Source of the DNA: Linum tenue
Lineage: Eukaryota > Streptophyta > Magnoliopsida > Malpighiales > Linaceae
DNA: 64,000 bases
Reading direction: 5' to 3'
NCBI GenBank assembly: GCA_946122785.1
Contig: CAMGYJ010000002.1
Location: 71,700,724 to 71,764,723, forward strand
Shown: positions 24,448 through 35,072 of the stretch, one piece after another
How positions within the stretch are numbered: position 1 is the stretch's first letter
Layout: each line of letters starts with the position of its first letter
Notes under the pieces: model-generated
Told to the model about the DNA's origin: nothing
The model's database searches: none
Seen by the model: the letters and a program-made list of their open reading frames with translations, nothing else
Program-made: the position numbers and the translations under genes

Positions 24448-27138
24448 ATGGGGAACTTGTGCACTTGCTTCGCCCCCAAGCCGGCGGTGAAAAGGGGACG
24501 ATCCGTTAAGCGTCTCCCGGCCAATTCTTCATCCCAGACCGCTTCCAACCGGTGGACGAGGGTCCGATCCGCTAGAAAAGACAGCAATGATTCCTTAATT
24601 CAGGAGCAGGCTCTGGCGGCAGCTCTGATGTTCAGGCAGCAGAACGGTGCCGGGGCGGCGACGACGGCGCCGTTTGACCGTTCTGTTTCGCACAGGTACC
24701 CGAATGGTAATGCCGGGTCGAAGAAGAACCCGTTGCCCCGAAGCGCCAGCTCGAGAGCTCGGTCACTTGCGGACCCTTTGTTGCAGCCTCACCAATTGGT
24801 TAACCAGGTAATTTAATTTACTTTCTTTGTGGGAGGAATTTCTGTGTTCGGAGGAAGGTGGCAGAAGCCATCGGCAGTTGTCGCTTAAGGCTGTTGTTTT
24901 GTCGCCTTTCGCTTCGTTGACCATGTTATTGCTCAGAGTTCGGTGTGCTGGACCACGGTTGGATGTGGGTTTTATTATGGAGCTCTGTATGATGTGTTTA
25001 ATCGGGGGATGCGTATTGAATTCCATCCTGCCCTGTTTCTTCGGTTTTGTGGGGTTCAGCTGAACTTGCTATTGAATGTGAAAGAACTTGGGACTAGAAT
25101 TGATGAATTAAATGAACTGGAGGAAGTTTTGTTGTTCATTGCCCTCTGCTAAGTAGTTAATGGATGAACATGGCTACTCTGGTCATCTGTATTGTTGTCA
25201 ATTACTGATAAACTGATGATTGAACTTGTTTTTGGGGTGAGATGCATAAGTTCTAAGGGCATAGTACAGATCAAGATCTCATAAAAGTTTGCTCCTTTTT
25301 TTCACCTGTGACAGAATTCAGATAGCTACCATGATTCTGGAAAAAGTTATCGATCCATCATATTTTGTTATATTTCTGTGGCATCAATCAATGTACAACT
25401 GCAACATTCTTTAGTACGCCTTGCATTCAACTAGAAAGTTAGATAAGCCTCACAAGTCTTGTGAGGGAAGGGCAACCAAGAAACTCAGTTTACAGCTCAA
25501 TACCTGATCACCATGACTTTATTTTATTTTGTCCCCGCGGAAACTAATTTTTGTGGCTCATTAAAGTTTCATGGGCAGCTGGTGTTTAGTGCTATAGAGT
25601 ATGTCAGCATCTTTCAATTTTCATACCTCGCGCACCTGCTGAAATGTTGAAATTTTTTGAACAGGATATTAAGCTTGATGATCTTGAGACAAAACATTTT
25701 GTCCTTGTACATGGCGGGGGTTTTGGTGCTTGGTGCTGGTACAAAACCATAGCCCTTCTGGAAGAGAGTGGTTTCACAGTTACAGCTGTAGACTTGACTG
25801 GTTCTGGGGTTCATTCTTTTGATACTAATGGCATCGCCAGTCTCTCTCAGTATGTGAAGCCACTTACTGATTTTCTTGAAAAGCTTGCTGATGAGGAGAA
25901 GGTTCGTGCTTCTTCTTTCTTTCTTTCTCACTGGTTATGTATCTTCTCCTGCTACTGTCTTCTTATTATGTCTTGAGATGTCAAATATATGGTCTTCATC
26001 TGTGTTAAGCCAACTGCTGTTATATATTTTTCTCTCAATTCAAATGAACTGTCTGAGTCAATGTGGTTATCCATTAAAATTGTTTTCCTGGTTTAATATC
26101 TTGATATCTTCATTTATTTTACTTGATACATCTTTGACCTGAGTAAGATGATAGCCTAGGTATAATGCTATTCTTTCTGAACTATGCAGGTGATCTTGGT
26201 AGGGCACGATTTTGGCGGTGCTTGCATCTCGTATGCAATGGAGTTGTTTCCACACAAACTTTCAAAGGCTATTTTCCTAGCTGCAGCTATGTTAGTTGAT
26301 GGACAAAGTATGCTTGACATGTTCTCCAAGCAGGTAATCACTGAGTTATACATTGTTGAGTTTAGAATAGGGGGTGATGAACTTGTTTGAACATTTGTAA
26401 CTTGAACAGAAAGAAAAAGAATAGCAGTGATAGCATGCCATGTTTGAACTTTCAAGAGTACCGTTCTTTGCTATGTTTTATGCAATGCCATCTAGGAAAC
26501 TCTGCTTCTAGAGGCATCAAGCTATGTCTATGCAAGTTCAAGTTCAGCTATGCTAATTAGGCTTCCGCTACTCTGTGACTAATAAAAGGGAGCTTTTGCA
26601 GTCAGGTGGAAATGATCTGATGCAAAAAGCACAGATATTCGTATATGCAAATGGGAACGATCATCCTCCATCTGCCATTGATCTGGATAAGTCGTTGCTG
26701 CGGGACTTGTTATTCAACCACAGTCCTGCCAAGGTACATCTAAACCTTCGAAACAAGTGAATTTTAGTTAGTATGTCATTCTTGATTCTGCCCATTATTT
26801 CTTTTTTGTAAGTGTGCTATGGTTTTGAGACACTATTGTTTTCACCTACTATTCATCAGGACATTGCATTAGCCTCCGTGTCGATGAGGCTGATCCCGTT
26901 TGCTCCAGTCCTGGAGAAACTCTGTCTCTCCGATTCCAAACACGGGACTGTGCGACGGTTCTATATCGAAGCTCCAGAAGACAATGCCATACCTATCACC
27001 TTACAACAAACCATGATCAGCTCGAGTCCGCCGGAGAAGGTGTTCCGGTTGAAAGGTGCTGATCATTCACCTTTCTTCTCAAAGCCTCAAGCTTTGCACA
27101 AGATATTGGTAGAGATTTCGAAGATGAATAAAGTTTGA
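24448..27138 (+). CDS. MES: Methylesterase of the MES11/13/14/15 type
   Basis: Five exons, 24448-24807, 25665-25901, 26190-26333, 26602-26733 and 26860-27138, all split between codons, giving 383 aa. The first exon encodes the ~120-residue extension of this subgroup (MGNLCTCF, LIQEQALAAA, LLQPHQLVNQ). Then comes the alpha/beta-hydrolase core: VLVHGGGFGAWCWYK, GHDFGGACISYAMELFP, LASVSMRLIPFAPVLEKL and the His in KGADHSPFFSKPQ. MES enzymes hydrolyse methyl esters of hormones such as methyl-IAA or methyl salicylate. Here the nucleophile elbow reads GHDFGG rather than GHSxGG, so the catalytic Ser is Asp, a feature I recall for Arabidopsis MES11-15. The MGNLCT start also fits N-myristoylation with a nearby palmitoylatable Cys, although these proteins are often annotated as chloroplastic. 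Confidence 0.93.
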
Positions 27139-27539
27139 AAGAAATTAGAGAAAAGTGGTTTCCATGGGCATCGTTACTCATGTGCATATCATTATGTATA
27201 GTTGTTGATGGTGCCCCCATGTTTCTTCTCCCATCCATACGCCTCCCTTTCTATTCTTTTCTTTTTTCCCGTCTCCAGTTTCTTTGGTTGTTCTTCATTT
27301 GTTATTGTTCACGGGACTTTGCAGTTACAAAAGGGTTTCCCTTCTTACTATGCCCAAGGGGATGATTTTGTTCATGCAAAGCCCTTATAATAGTTGGTGG
27401 GATAAAAGGATTATAGTTTATAGGTAAAGACATGGACATTATTCAAAGTGTATGGGATAGATTACCTGGATATCTTTTTCCCTACCGTCCTACGCAAAGA
27501 TTATTTCGGTTAAAACCATTATAACCGAATTAGTTGTTG

Positions 27540-28330
27540 AACATGGACTATATCAGTTGGATATCTCCAATACAACCTTTGCTTGGCGACCTAAGGAAGG
27601 AAATTTTAAACGCAAGGTACACAAGATTTTCATATCGAAGCCAATACATATGACTTAGCTTGCATGTTAAGAAAGTCCCTTTACATGCTTAAGTAGACTA
27701 GTCTCTAGTGGATAGTGGTTTCCTAAGTTAGCTAGCTCAATCCTATTGAATGCCTTCTCAAACTCCACCTCTGATTACACAAATGTTTATCGCATGGGTA
27801 CGATGTAGGATAGTAATCTTATTAGTTTATGCGGATAACATCATATTGGCTAGGTCAGATTCTGGATTTGGAAGTAGTTAAGTTTACTTGAAGTGAGATT
27901 TCAGGATGGTCTTTGCAAGACCCTTGGGTGCATTGCAATGTTTCCAAGGATCACAAGTATCTAGAAATGATAGTGGGATTTCAATGACTCAAAAGAAATT
28001 TTGTGTCAAATTGTTGATTGGCACTAGATATATATAGAAGTAAAGAGTTACAACAAAGTCATAATAATAATGTATTAGCCTCTGACGAACAAAGACTTGG
28101 CCTAATGGTAATACCATTGACCTAGAATCTGGAAGTCTCAATTCGAATCTCTTAAATAGTACTTTAATCACAAAAAAGTAAATTTATATCACCTAAAATA
28201 AAAAAATGTACTAGCCTCTGTCTTTCTTGCTCTATAAATCCTAACTACTAATAGATTCAAATGTTTGCATCCCTTGTTGGGAAGTATTTGAGCAACTTAC
28301 AAAATATTGTTCCCAAACAATGCTGATATG
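27540..28330 (+). pseudogene. Decayed copia reverse transcriptase fragment
   Basis: Scattered frames resemble copia RT in the right order: QLDISNTTFAW and RPKE near 27560 (compare QLDVKNAFLHGDLKE), a GFxxxxSDYT-like block near 27755, ILLVYADNIILAR at 27813-27852 (the YVDD block with Ala and Asn substituted), SGISMTQKKF near 27975, and SLVG near 28275. Stops and frameshifts interrupt it, no LTRs are visible, and a SINE splits it at 28085. Confidence 0.6.
28085..28204 (+). mobile_element. tRNA-derived SINE, ~120 bp
   Basis: The head has a pol III A-box-like TGGCCTAATGG (28099) and a B-box-like AATTCGAATCTC about 40 bases on. The tail is A-rich. It is flanked by 16-bp direct repeats, AATGTATTAGCCTCTG (28069-28084) and AATGTACTAGCCTCTG (28205-28220), with one mismatch. 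Long target duplications of this kind mark LINE-mediated retroposition. Confidence 0.8.
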
Positions 28331-29527
28331 TGTAAAAAGCATACAATGGCTAGAGGCGGTAGCTCCAAAAGCCGGTCTCTAGAAGCAATATTCGAGCTTG
28401 AGTTTTGGGAAGAGAGATATTCATCATAGATAAGTAATAGATGACGAATGCTGAACAAAGAAGCATGAGAAATATATGAATATAAAATAGAACAAATAAT
28501 ATTATATGTTAGACTACAAATATTTTAATAAATTTTAATTTAATTATCATATAAAAATATGAAGTTACCCATAACGGATTATCAATTGTACTTCAACTTT
28601 AAAGGCCAGCCAACCATTCAATCTCTTTGACTTGTTCAAATCTTAATTAGAATGGAGACTTAATTGGCTGGCTATTTGTTGCCAATGCTCAATTAGTGCA
28701 AATTGCTTTGTATAAACTAGTAAATCCAAGAAGGCTAGCTTTTTGCCCTTTCCTCATCTTTTCTCCCATTCTTGGGGGAATACTGGAAACCCAACAAAAG
28801 GAAAAAAGGTACATGTGCTAACAATTGTTTAAAACAGTCATTTGTTTATATCAATAAGATAAAAACATTTGAAATCTTATGTTCTTTGAAATTAATTTTA
28901 TGTGTTTTTCACATTTTTTACATAAAAAACTGTGTTCCTATATATTTGATTGCATCTCATAATAATATTTCTTTTTCCTGTGAACACATAAACTTCATTT
29001 CTCGTGGCTCTTGTTTTCCAAAAGGAGCTCATAATTTATTGTTGCAAGAAGTTGTGCTTTAATATTTTTGCTTGACGTTGATAAAAATTCGAGAGAGATA
29101 TCTATATTTTTAGAGAATATAGAATTCAACTTAATTGGCATGCGAAGGGAAAGTATATATGGGAAATATAAAGGATAAGAAAAGAAATATATTGATGTTT
29201 TTATAAACAAGCATACATATCCGAAAACAAGATTAACTCGTGAATTGTAACCTAGCAACACACATTAAATTTTGCTTTGGTGGGATCGTAACATTGAAAT
29301 TCAAGTATATTCTACATCATGATGTAATTTAGAAAAAAATATTTATTATGTTAATCCGGGGTTGATTAGGTTTCAGTTGCTAAGCCACATATAAGAAAGC
29401 TACTAGGCTTGAACTTGATTATTGATTACACAAGAGATTAAGCTAATTATGCCAAGCATGCAGTTTGCATATATAATCACAATATGACTAATTCCATAAC
29501 ACAAATTTGATCAGAAGGAAAAAAAAC
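28331..29527. other. AT-rich intergenic region upstream of the SPIRAL1-like gene
   Basis: No supported gene or repeat family. Open frames at 28772-29062 and 28995-29261 overlap on opposite strands and look like chance. Confidence 0.4.
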
Positions 29528-30189
29528 ATGGGCCGTGGAGTGAGCTATGGCGGCGGTCGGAGTTCTTTGGGATACTTGTTTGGTTCCGAGTCCGAGGGAG
29601 CTGGCCGGAGCAACAACTCTTCCTCTAGCTCCAATAGTTCCCCACCACCACCACCTACTGCCAAAAAGGAGGAAACTACAAGAAGCCCAATGGCTCGTCG
29701 GAAAGAAAGCAGTAGCAGCCCAATCAAGTGGGAGGTCCAAGAAGCACCTTCGGCCCAACCTAGTCCAAAGTCTGAGGAAGCACGAAGCAACAACCCTTCC
29801 TCTAGCTCCAACAGTCCCTCACCACCACCACCTACTACCAAAAAGGAGGAAACTGCAAGAAGCCCAGTGGCTCGTCGGAAAGAATTCAGTAGCAGCCCAA
29901 TCAAGTGGGACGTCGAAGAAGCACCTTCGGCCCAACCCGGTCACCTGAAAAACAACTACTATAGGTCTGAAGGCCAGAATTGTGGTAACTTCATTACGGT
30001 ACGTAACGATAGTCGATATTACAAAAAGTTGATTAAATAATCTCTTTAATAACCTGATTATTGTTTCTAACGTTTGTTTGGGGTGTTGACTTGTTCGTTA
30101 TATAGGACCGACCGACGACCAAGGTTCATGCAGCTCCAGGAGGAGGGTCCTCGTTAGGCTACCTATTCGGCGATCCTAACAAAAAATGA
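29528..30189 (+). CDS. SP1L: SPIRAL1-like microtubule-associated protein with a duplicated central repeat
   Basis: Two exons, 29528-29998 and 30106-30189, giving 184 aa. The N-terminus MGRGVSYGGGRSSLGYLFG and the C-terminus GGGSSLGYLFG are the paired signature motifs of the SPIRAL1 family. The conserved block before the C-terminus, SEGQNCGNFIT then DRPTTKVHAAPGGG, spans the splice junction as usual in this family. SPR1 proteins bind plus ends of cortical microtubules and control directional cell expansion. Known members are about 100-130 aa. This one is longer because a 59-codon Ser/Pro-rich unit is repeated twice in frame (29609-29785 and from 29786), each copy carrying ARRKE and SSSPIKW. 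SPIK fits a proline-directed (CDK-type) phosphorylation site. Confidence 0.9.
29609..29940 (+). repeat. In-frame duplication within the SPIRAL1-like gene, period 177 bp
   Basis: AGCAACAAC at 29609 recurs at 29786 and similarity continues through the GCACCTTCGGCCCAACC block of each copy. Differences are few and mostly substitutions. Confidence 0.9.
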
Positions 30190-31257
30190 TGTATTCTCGT
30201 CCAAACAAAATGATTTGGTGGATGTGCTTATTGTATTTTGATTGTATACTTTGTAAGTTGATCTAAAATACAAAATTTAATGGCAAAGGATGGAAAAACA
30301 ATTGCTAATGTCCAACATTGACTTTGCATTCTATCTCATTCATTTATTTTTTTCCATTATATCTATTTTTTATATGGTGATCTACTTAGTTAGGAAATGA
30401 ATTTGCTCGATCATTGAATCATTTAGTGCACTTTTGTACGACATCTCTCTAAAACGGCTCTAAGGGTTATCATTCATCGCATCAAGTAATGAATTCTAAG
30501 GTTATAGATTATATATTTTACCCAATTGTACATCATTCACTCTCGCCCCTATGATGATATTAAGAAATCGACAACTTTGATTAATTGTTTCGTAATGTGT
30601 AGAGCTCTTTGCGTCAAGTATCAAAATTGAATGCATGTCATGATTTATCACACACTAACATACTTATTATTGGTTCATTCTAGTTTCAAATGTCCATAGA
30701 AAAAAAATGAGATGTTCATATGACACTAAGTATCCAACATTCAAAAGTTAAGAATTTATTATTATTGTATTAAGCACAACACGATTATTCAAAATACTGT
30801 ATTTCATAAAAATAACTAGATAATACCACATGAAAAATCGACGATCCAAATATTTTACATGAGTCTCCAAATTATATGTAACAAATAAAAGTATGTATTT
30901 GTATTCAACTAACACAAATACACAATACTATCATCATCAGCCGCCAGCCGGACGTGCCAAACAAAAAAATTGATACATTAGGAAAAAAAAAATATTCACT
31001 TATACGACGCCGTTGGCCGAAATATTCATTTGTAATTTTGACACTTTGTACTTTGTACAAAAGGGCTTAGCGTGGCTGGGGTCAAAGACGTAACTGCCCT
31101 CAGTCCTTATTGGTTGCCGCAGCTTCTGCGTCAGCTTACTGATACTAGCTAGGGTTTTTGGTTCATCTCCGCTCTTCGCTTTCCCTCTTCCCCGTTCTCT
31201 GCATCGCCCGCACAAACGTCTACGGTGTCGGCATTGCATATATTCCCCTCCTCAGCA
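30190..31257. other. AT-rich intergenic region upstream of eIF3m
   Basis: No supported gene. The last ~250 bases become GC-richer, with the polypyrimidine-rich leader of eIF3m. Confidence 0.45.
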
Positions 31258-34248
31258 ATGGCGACCATCGTCCCAACCTCTGAAGAAGATCCTGCACTAG
31301 CGGTTGTCCGCTTCACCTCCGACCTTGCCTGGGCCGATGCTGGTCCCGAGGTACATTCACATCTATACAGCTATTTGTATATACATGCGTAATCGCAAAC
31401 GCTTTTTATTCTAGCTTGTATCCATGGGCGTCCTTCGATTCTTCGTTTGGGAAATTTGATTGGCTGGTGTCTGCACTCCCGAATCCACAATCCAATCGTA
31501 ATTTCGACTCTCTGATGTTCTTAGTAGTGTACAATGTTGCCTATGCCGGCTGAGATGTTCGGTTGCTGGCTTATGCCGTGAACTATAAATCCTGCTTTGT
31601 TTCGTGAATTTCATCCATTCTTAGGTAATGTTAGAAACCTGCAAAAATTTGAAGGGGGAGTAATCCATCGTAACGTCCTGTACAGTTTTTCTATTGGATA
31701 CTATTAGCTCTATTTTTCAGTGAAGAAAGGGAGTTGCTTGATCAATTATACCTTTCATTATAGGTTGCGGAACCACAAGTTACCAGGCTTTGTATGGAGG
31801 CACAGGAATGCATGGTGGTAGGAAGATGGTTGGACTTGGCATCCTTGATGCTAGCTTCAGCTGACTTGTTATTCTCCAATGCCAAGGTGTCAGAGAAAGG
31901 TGCAACTTTCTTCTTTTATGTAGTGTTATCAAAATCTACATCAGTTGTAATTCGACTTTGCAATTTTTGGGATGGCACTAAAGGAGGTTAATTAGTAGAC
32001 GCCTGGTCTAGTGTGTGTGGATGAACTTACTGTTCATGATATGTGAACTTTGTATGCTTGACGATGATATCTGTGAATTCTCCTTGAATTGTTCTGTTGA
32101 TAGCGTAGTGCAATATTCTGCTAGCAGAGTACTGAAGTTTAAGCCTGCCAATATTCTGCTTGTATTGTTGTGCTGATGAGTTAGTGCAACTACGAATCCT
32201 TTGTTAGTTGCTCGGGAGTCGTATCCATGAGGTGGGGAGTTCTGCGGTCACTAGACTTAACTAGCGCTTCTTGTTTTTCCTGCCCTATCATCTCTGACCT
32301 CTCTGGGCACCGTTAAAAGTCAAATGGTTGCGTGATTTTGTGGTTTATATTAGGTAGCAGTCATAATAGATGGCGTGCAAGTGTGTTGGTTCAAACTGAA
32401 AGGATCTTAGTGATGATTTTGTAAAAAAGAAGCAATCGTTTATATCAGAATACTTAGCAATAGCTGCCCCATATGCTTATTTTAATGACGAAGTGTATGT
32501 TTCCGTCGTCTCTGTTCCAGACCTTGAATGCATCTTCACTGTTATTTGCAACCTTGTCACGAAGTCTCAAAACCCGAGTGAAGCTCTTGAGATGGCTAAG
32601 CTGATATCAGCAAAGATTGTCCAACAGCCAACTGAGAAGCCTGCACTGCGCTTAAAGATGTAATGTCAAGGTGTCATGTTGATTTGATAGCACATACTTT
32701 TTCTTGTTAGTATCTCATGAATGACTCCTTTTCAGCTTGTTCAATTTGTACAATCTTCTGGAGGATCCATATGCACGGTTCTCTGTCTATATGAAGGCCT
32801 TGACTTTAGCATTGAATGGGAAGGTCGCTGATCACATAATACCATCACTCAAGAAGATAGATGGTTTCTTGAAAGAATGGAATCTTGATGTCAAGGATAG
32901 GAGAGAGCTCTATCTTGCCATCTCTAATGCGCTCAAAGACAGTAAAAGGTACAGTATTACTGTTTGATATCTGTCACTTAACCATCTGGAGAAGTGTGAT
33001 GATTTAGTTCACTTCTGGCCATGCTTCATCCTTTGTTGCAGCTCAACTAAGGATGGCTTCAAATTCCTGACAAATTATTTGACAACTTTCTCCGGTGAGG
33101 ATGCACTTGTGATTGCTGAAGCCAAGGAGGAAGCCGTCCGTGCCATTATTGAATTTGTGAAGGCACCTGACATGTTTCAGGTAGATTGGGATGGTCATGC
33201 TGTTTAATGGGTTGACTATTTGTATGTTTCTCTGAATCACTTGAGTTTAGAGAATAATTTCTGGTGTGATTTAATGTCGATAATGCTTGTGATTTAATGT
33301 CGATAATGCTTCTTCATGGGTGGTTGCAGTGTGAGCTGTTAGATATGCCAGCTGTTGTGCAGTTGGAAAGTGATGCCACATATGCATTGGTATATCAACT
33401 ATTGAAGATATTTTTGACTCAGAGGCTTGATTCCTATTTGGAGTTCCAAGCTGCGAATTCTAGCTTGCTAGAAACCTACAGTAAGATTTTGACTTCACTC
33501 CAGTCAAACAAATTGAACCCATACTTCGATATTTGGGAAGTAAACTCGGCTCTAACTTCTGCTTCTTTGTGTGCTCAGACCTTGTTCACGAGGATTGTAT
33601 AGCAAAGATGAAGTTGATGTCATTAGTGGATCTTGCCTCTACCCCGTCTAGGAAAATCCCATATGCTCTTATCAAGGATACACTTCAGGTATATCTGAAT
33701 TAACCTATGACATTGTCCTCGACCAAGTTTTATGCTTGACCTATTTTTCTAATTATTCTGCTTCATGTCATTCTAGGTTACTGATGATGAGGTAGAATTA
33801 TGGGTAGTAAAGGCGATAACTGCCAAGTTGATTGACTGTAAAATGGATCAGATGAACCAAGTGGTGCTCGTGAGGTATCTATCTTTAATTTTTATGTTAT
33901 ATGCACAGTTTCACTATTGCCTGTTAGTCTTCAACTCTTTCTGTACATATGCAGCCGCTGCAGTGAGCGCGTCTTTGGGCAGCACCAGTGGCAAGAACTT
34001 AGGGAGAAGCTTGCAACTTGGAGGGTAATAGTCCCCCTTCACGTATCAAAAAATGCTTTTGTCTTACATTTCCTAGTCTTTCTTCTTGAAGTTTTGCTAG
34101 TCGTCACTCTGTCAAGTGCTAGTGGCTTATCAAATTACATGTGCAATTTTTGCAGGAAAATATTGCGAGTGTGATAAATACCATCCAAGCTAACAAGATA
34201 GTTGAAGATGGAGTGCAACAGGCAGCGCAAGGCGTGGCAATTCGGTAG
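31258..34248 (+). CDS. eIF3m: Translation initiation factor eIF3 subunit M
   Basis: Ten exons, 31258-31350, 31764-31899, 32521-32659, 32736-32948, 33042-33180, 33330-33480, 33579-33688, 33777-33874, 33955-34024 and 34156-34248, giving 413 aa. The protein starts MATIVPTSEEDPALAVVRFTS. It contains LFNLYNLLEDPYARF and ALTLALNGKVADHIIP, and ends in a PCI domain with RKIPYALIKDTLQVTDDEVELWVVKAI split over exons 7-8 and SRCSERVFGQHQW created at the exon 8-9 junction. eIF3m is a core PCI subunit of the cytosolic eIF3 complex that loads mRNA on the 40S ribosome. Length and exon pattern look normal and no lesion is seen. Confidence 0.93.
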
Positions 34249-35072
34249 AAAACTTGGGGTTTTGAGATGTTGGATCTTGTTTTATTTAGACATGGTTAGT
34301 AAGGGGAGCTTAAGATTTTCAATTCGGCCATCATACTGAAAGTGTTGGAGCAAATTTTTGATGCTGTAGTCGTTGCTGTTCTGTTTGAGAAATAACAATT
34401 TCAGGACTTAGTTGGATCAGTTGTATTGTATGTATCACCTGTCGATCATTTAACGTCTCTACTCTCTATTGATCCCTTATGTTCGTCGCCGGCCATATGA
34501 TTCCCAACACAAATCCTCTTATAGTGACATATTGAGAACAATTTGTAGTATAGCAGAAGTGACATGTACTCATACTTGGAATGTGAGTCAGCTCATCTCA
34601 CTGATTGGTGATATTGGAACGAACGTCATAATCACCGGTTTAATAGTTCAATTTCGTTAACCATAGCCTAGAAAGAAAGCAAGCTGCAAACCTGCTTAGA
34701 TAAGAGGGAGACTCTCTCGGAGCCAGTGGAGGAAATTGATTTGGTTGTCCAATCCAAGTGCTGCTTCTTCCCCATCTCCCCCGCCGGACAGCACAAAGCT
34801 CAGTGGCCGCCGACCAACAAAATTCTTCTCTATCCCGCCACCCAAGTGGTTTTGCGCCGGGAATCCCCTGCTCTCTTCTTTGTGTGTGGAGAAAATGGGC
34901 CGCTGATGTTGGTCAATGCCAAGTGTGCCAATATAGTTATTACGGAACAGTGCTATAGTTTGATAATTATAGGGCCACGTTTGGTACAAAAGTTTGTAAA
35001 AAACTAAAACTTTATAAGAGAAGGAAGAGAGGACAAAAGGAAAACTGGAATGAAGGAAGGAGGGAAAGGTAG
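34249..35072. other. Spacer between eIF3m and the nucleotidyltransferase gene
   Basis: Contains the 3' end of eIF3m and the leader of the next gene. Overlapping open frames on both strands at 34696-35007 (one GC-rich stretch) match no family I recognise, so I do not call a gene. Confidence 0.4.

Noticed and set aside
28085..28160. tRNA gene
   Set aside because: The A- and B-box-like motifs are present but no cloverleaf can be formed, and long flanking direct repeats identify a SINE.
34696..35007. Overlapping 90-codon frames on both strands upstream of the nucleotidyltransferase
   Set aside because: No protein family recognised and no splice partners found.
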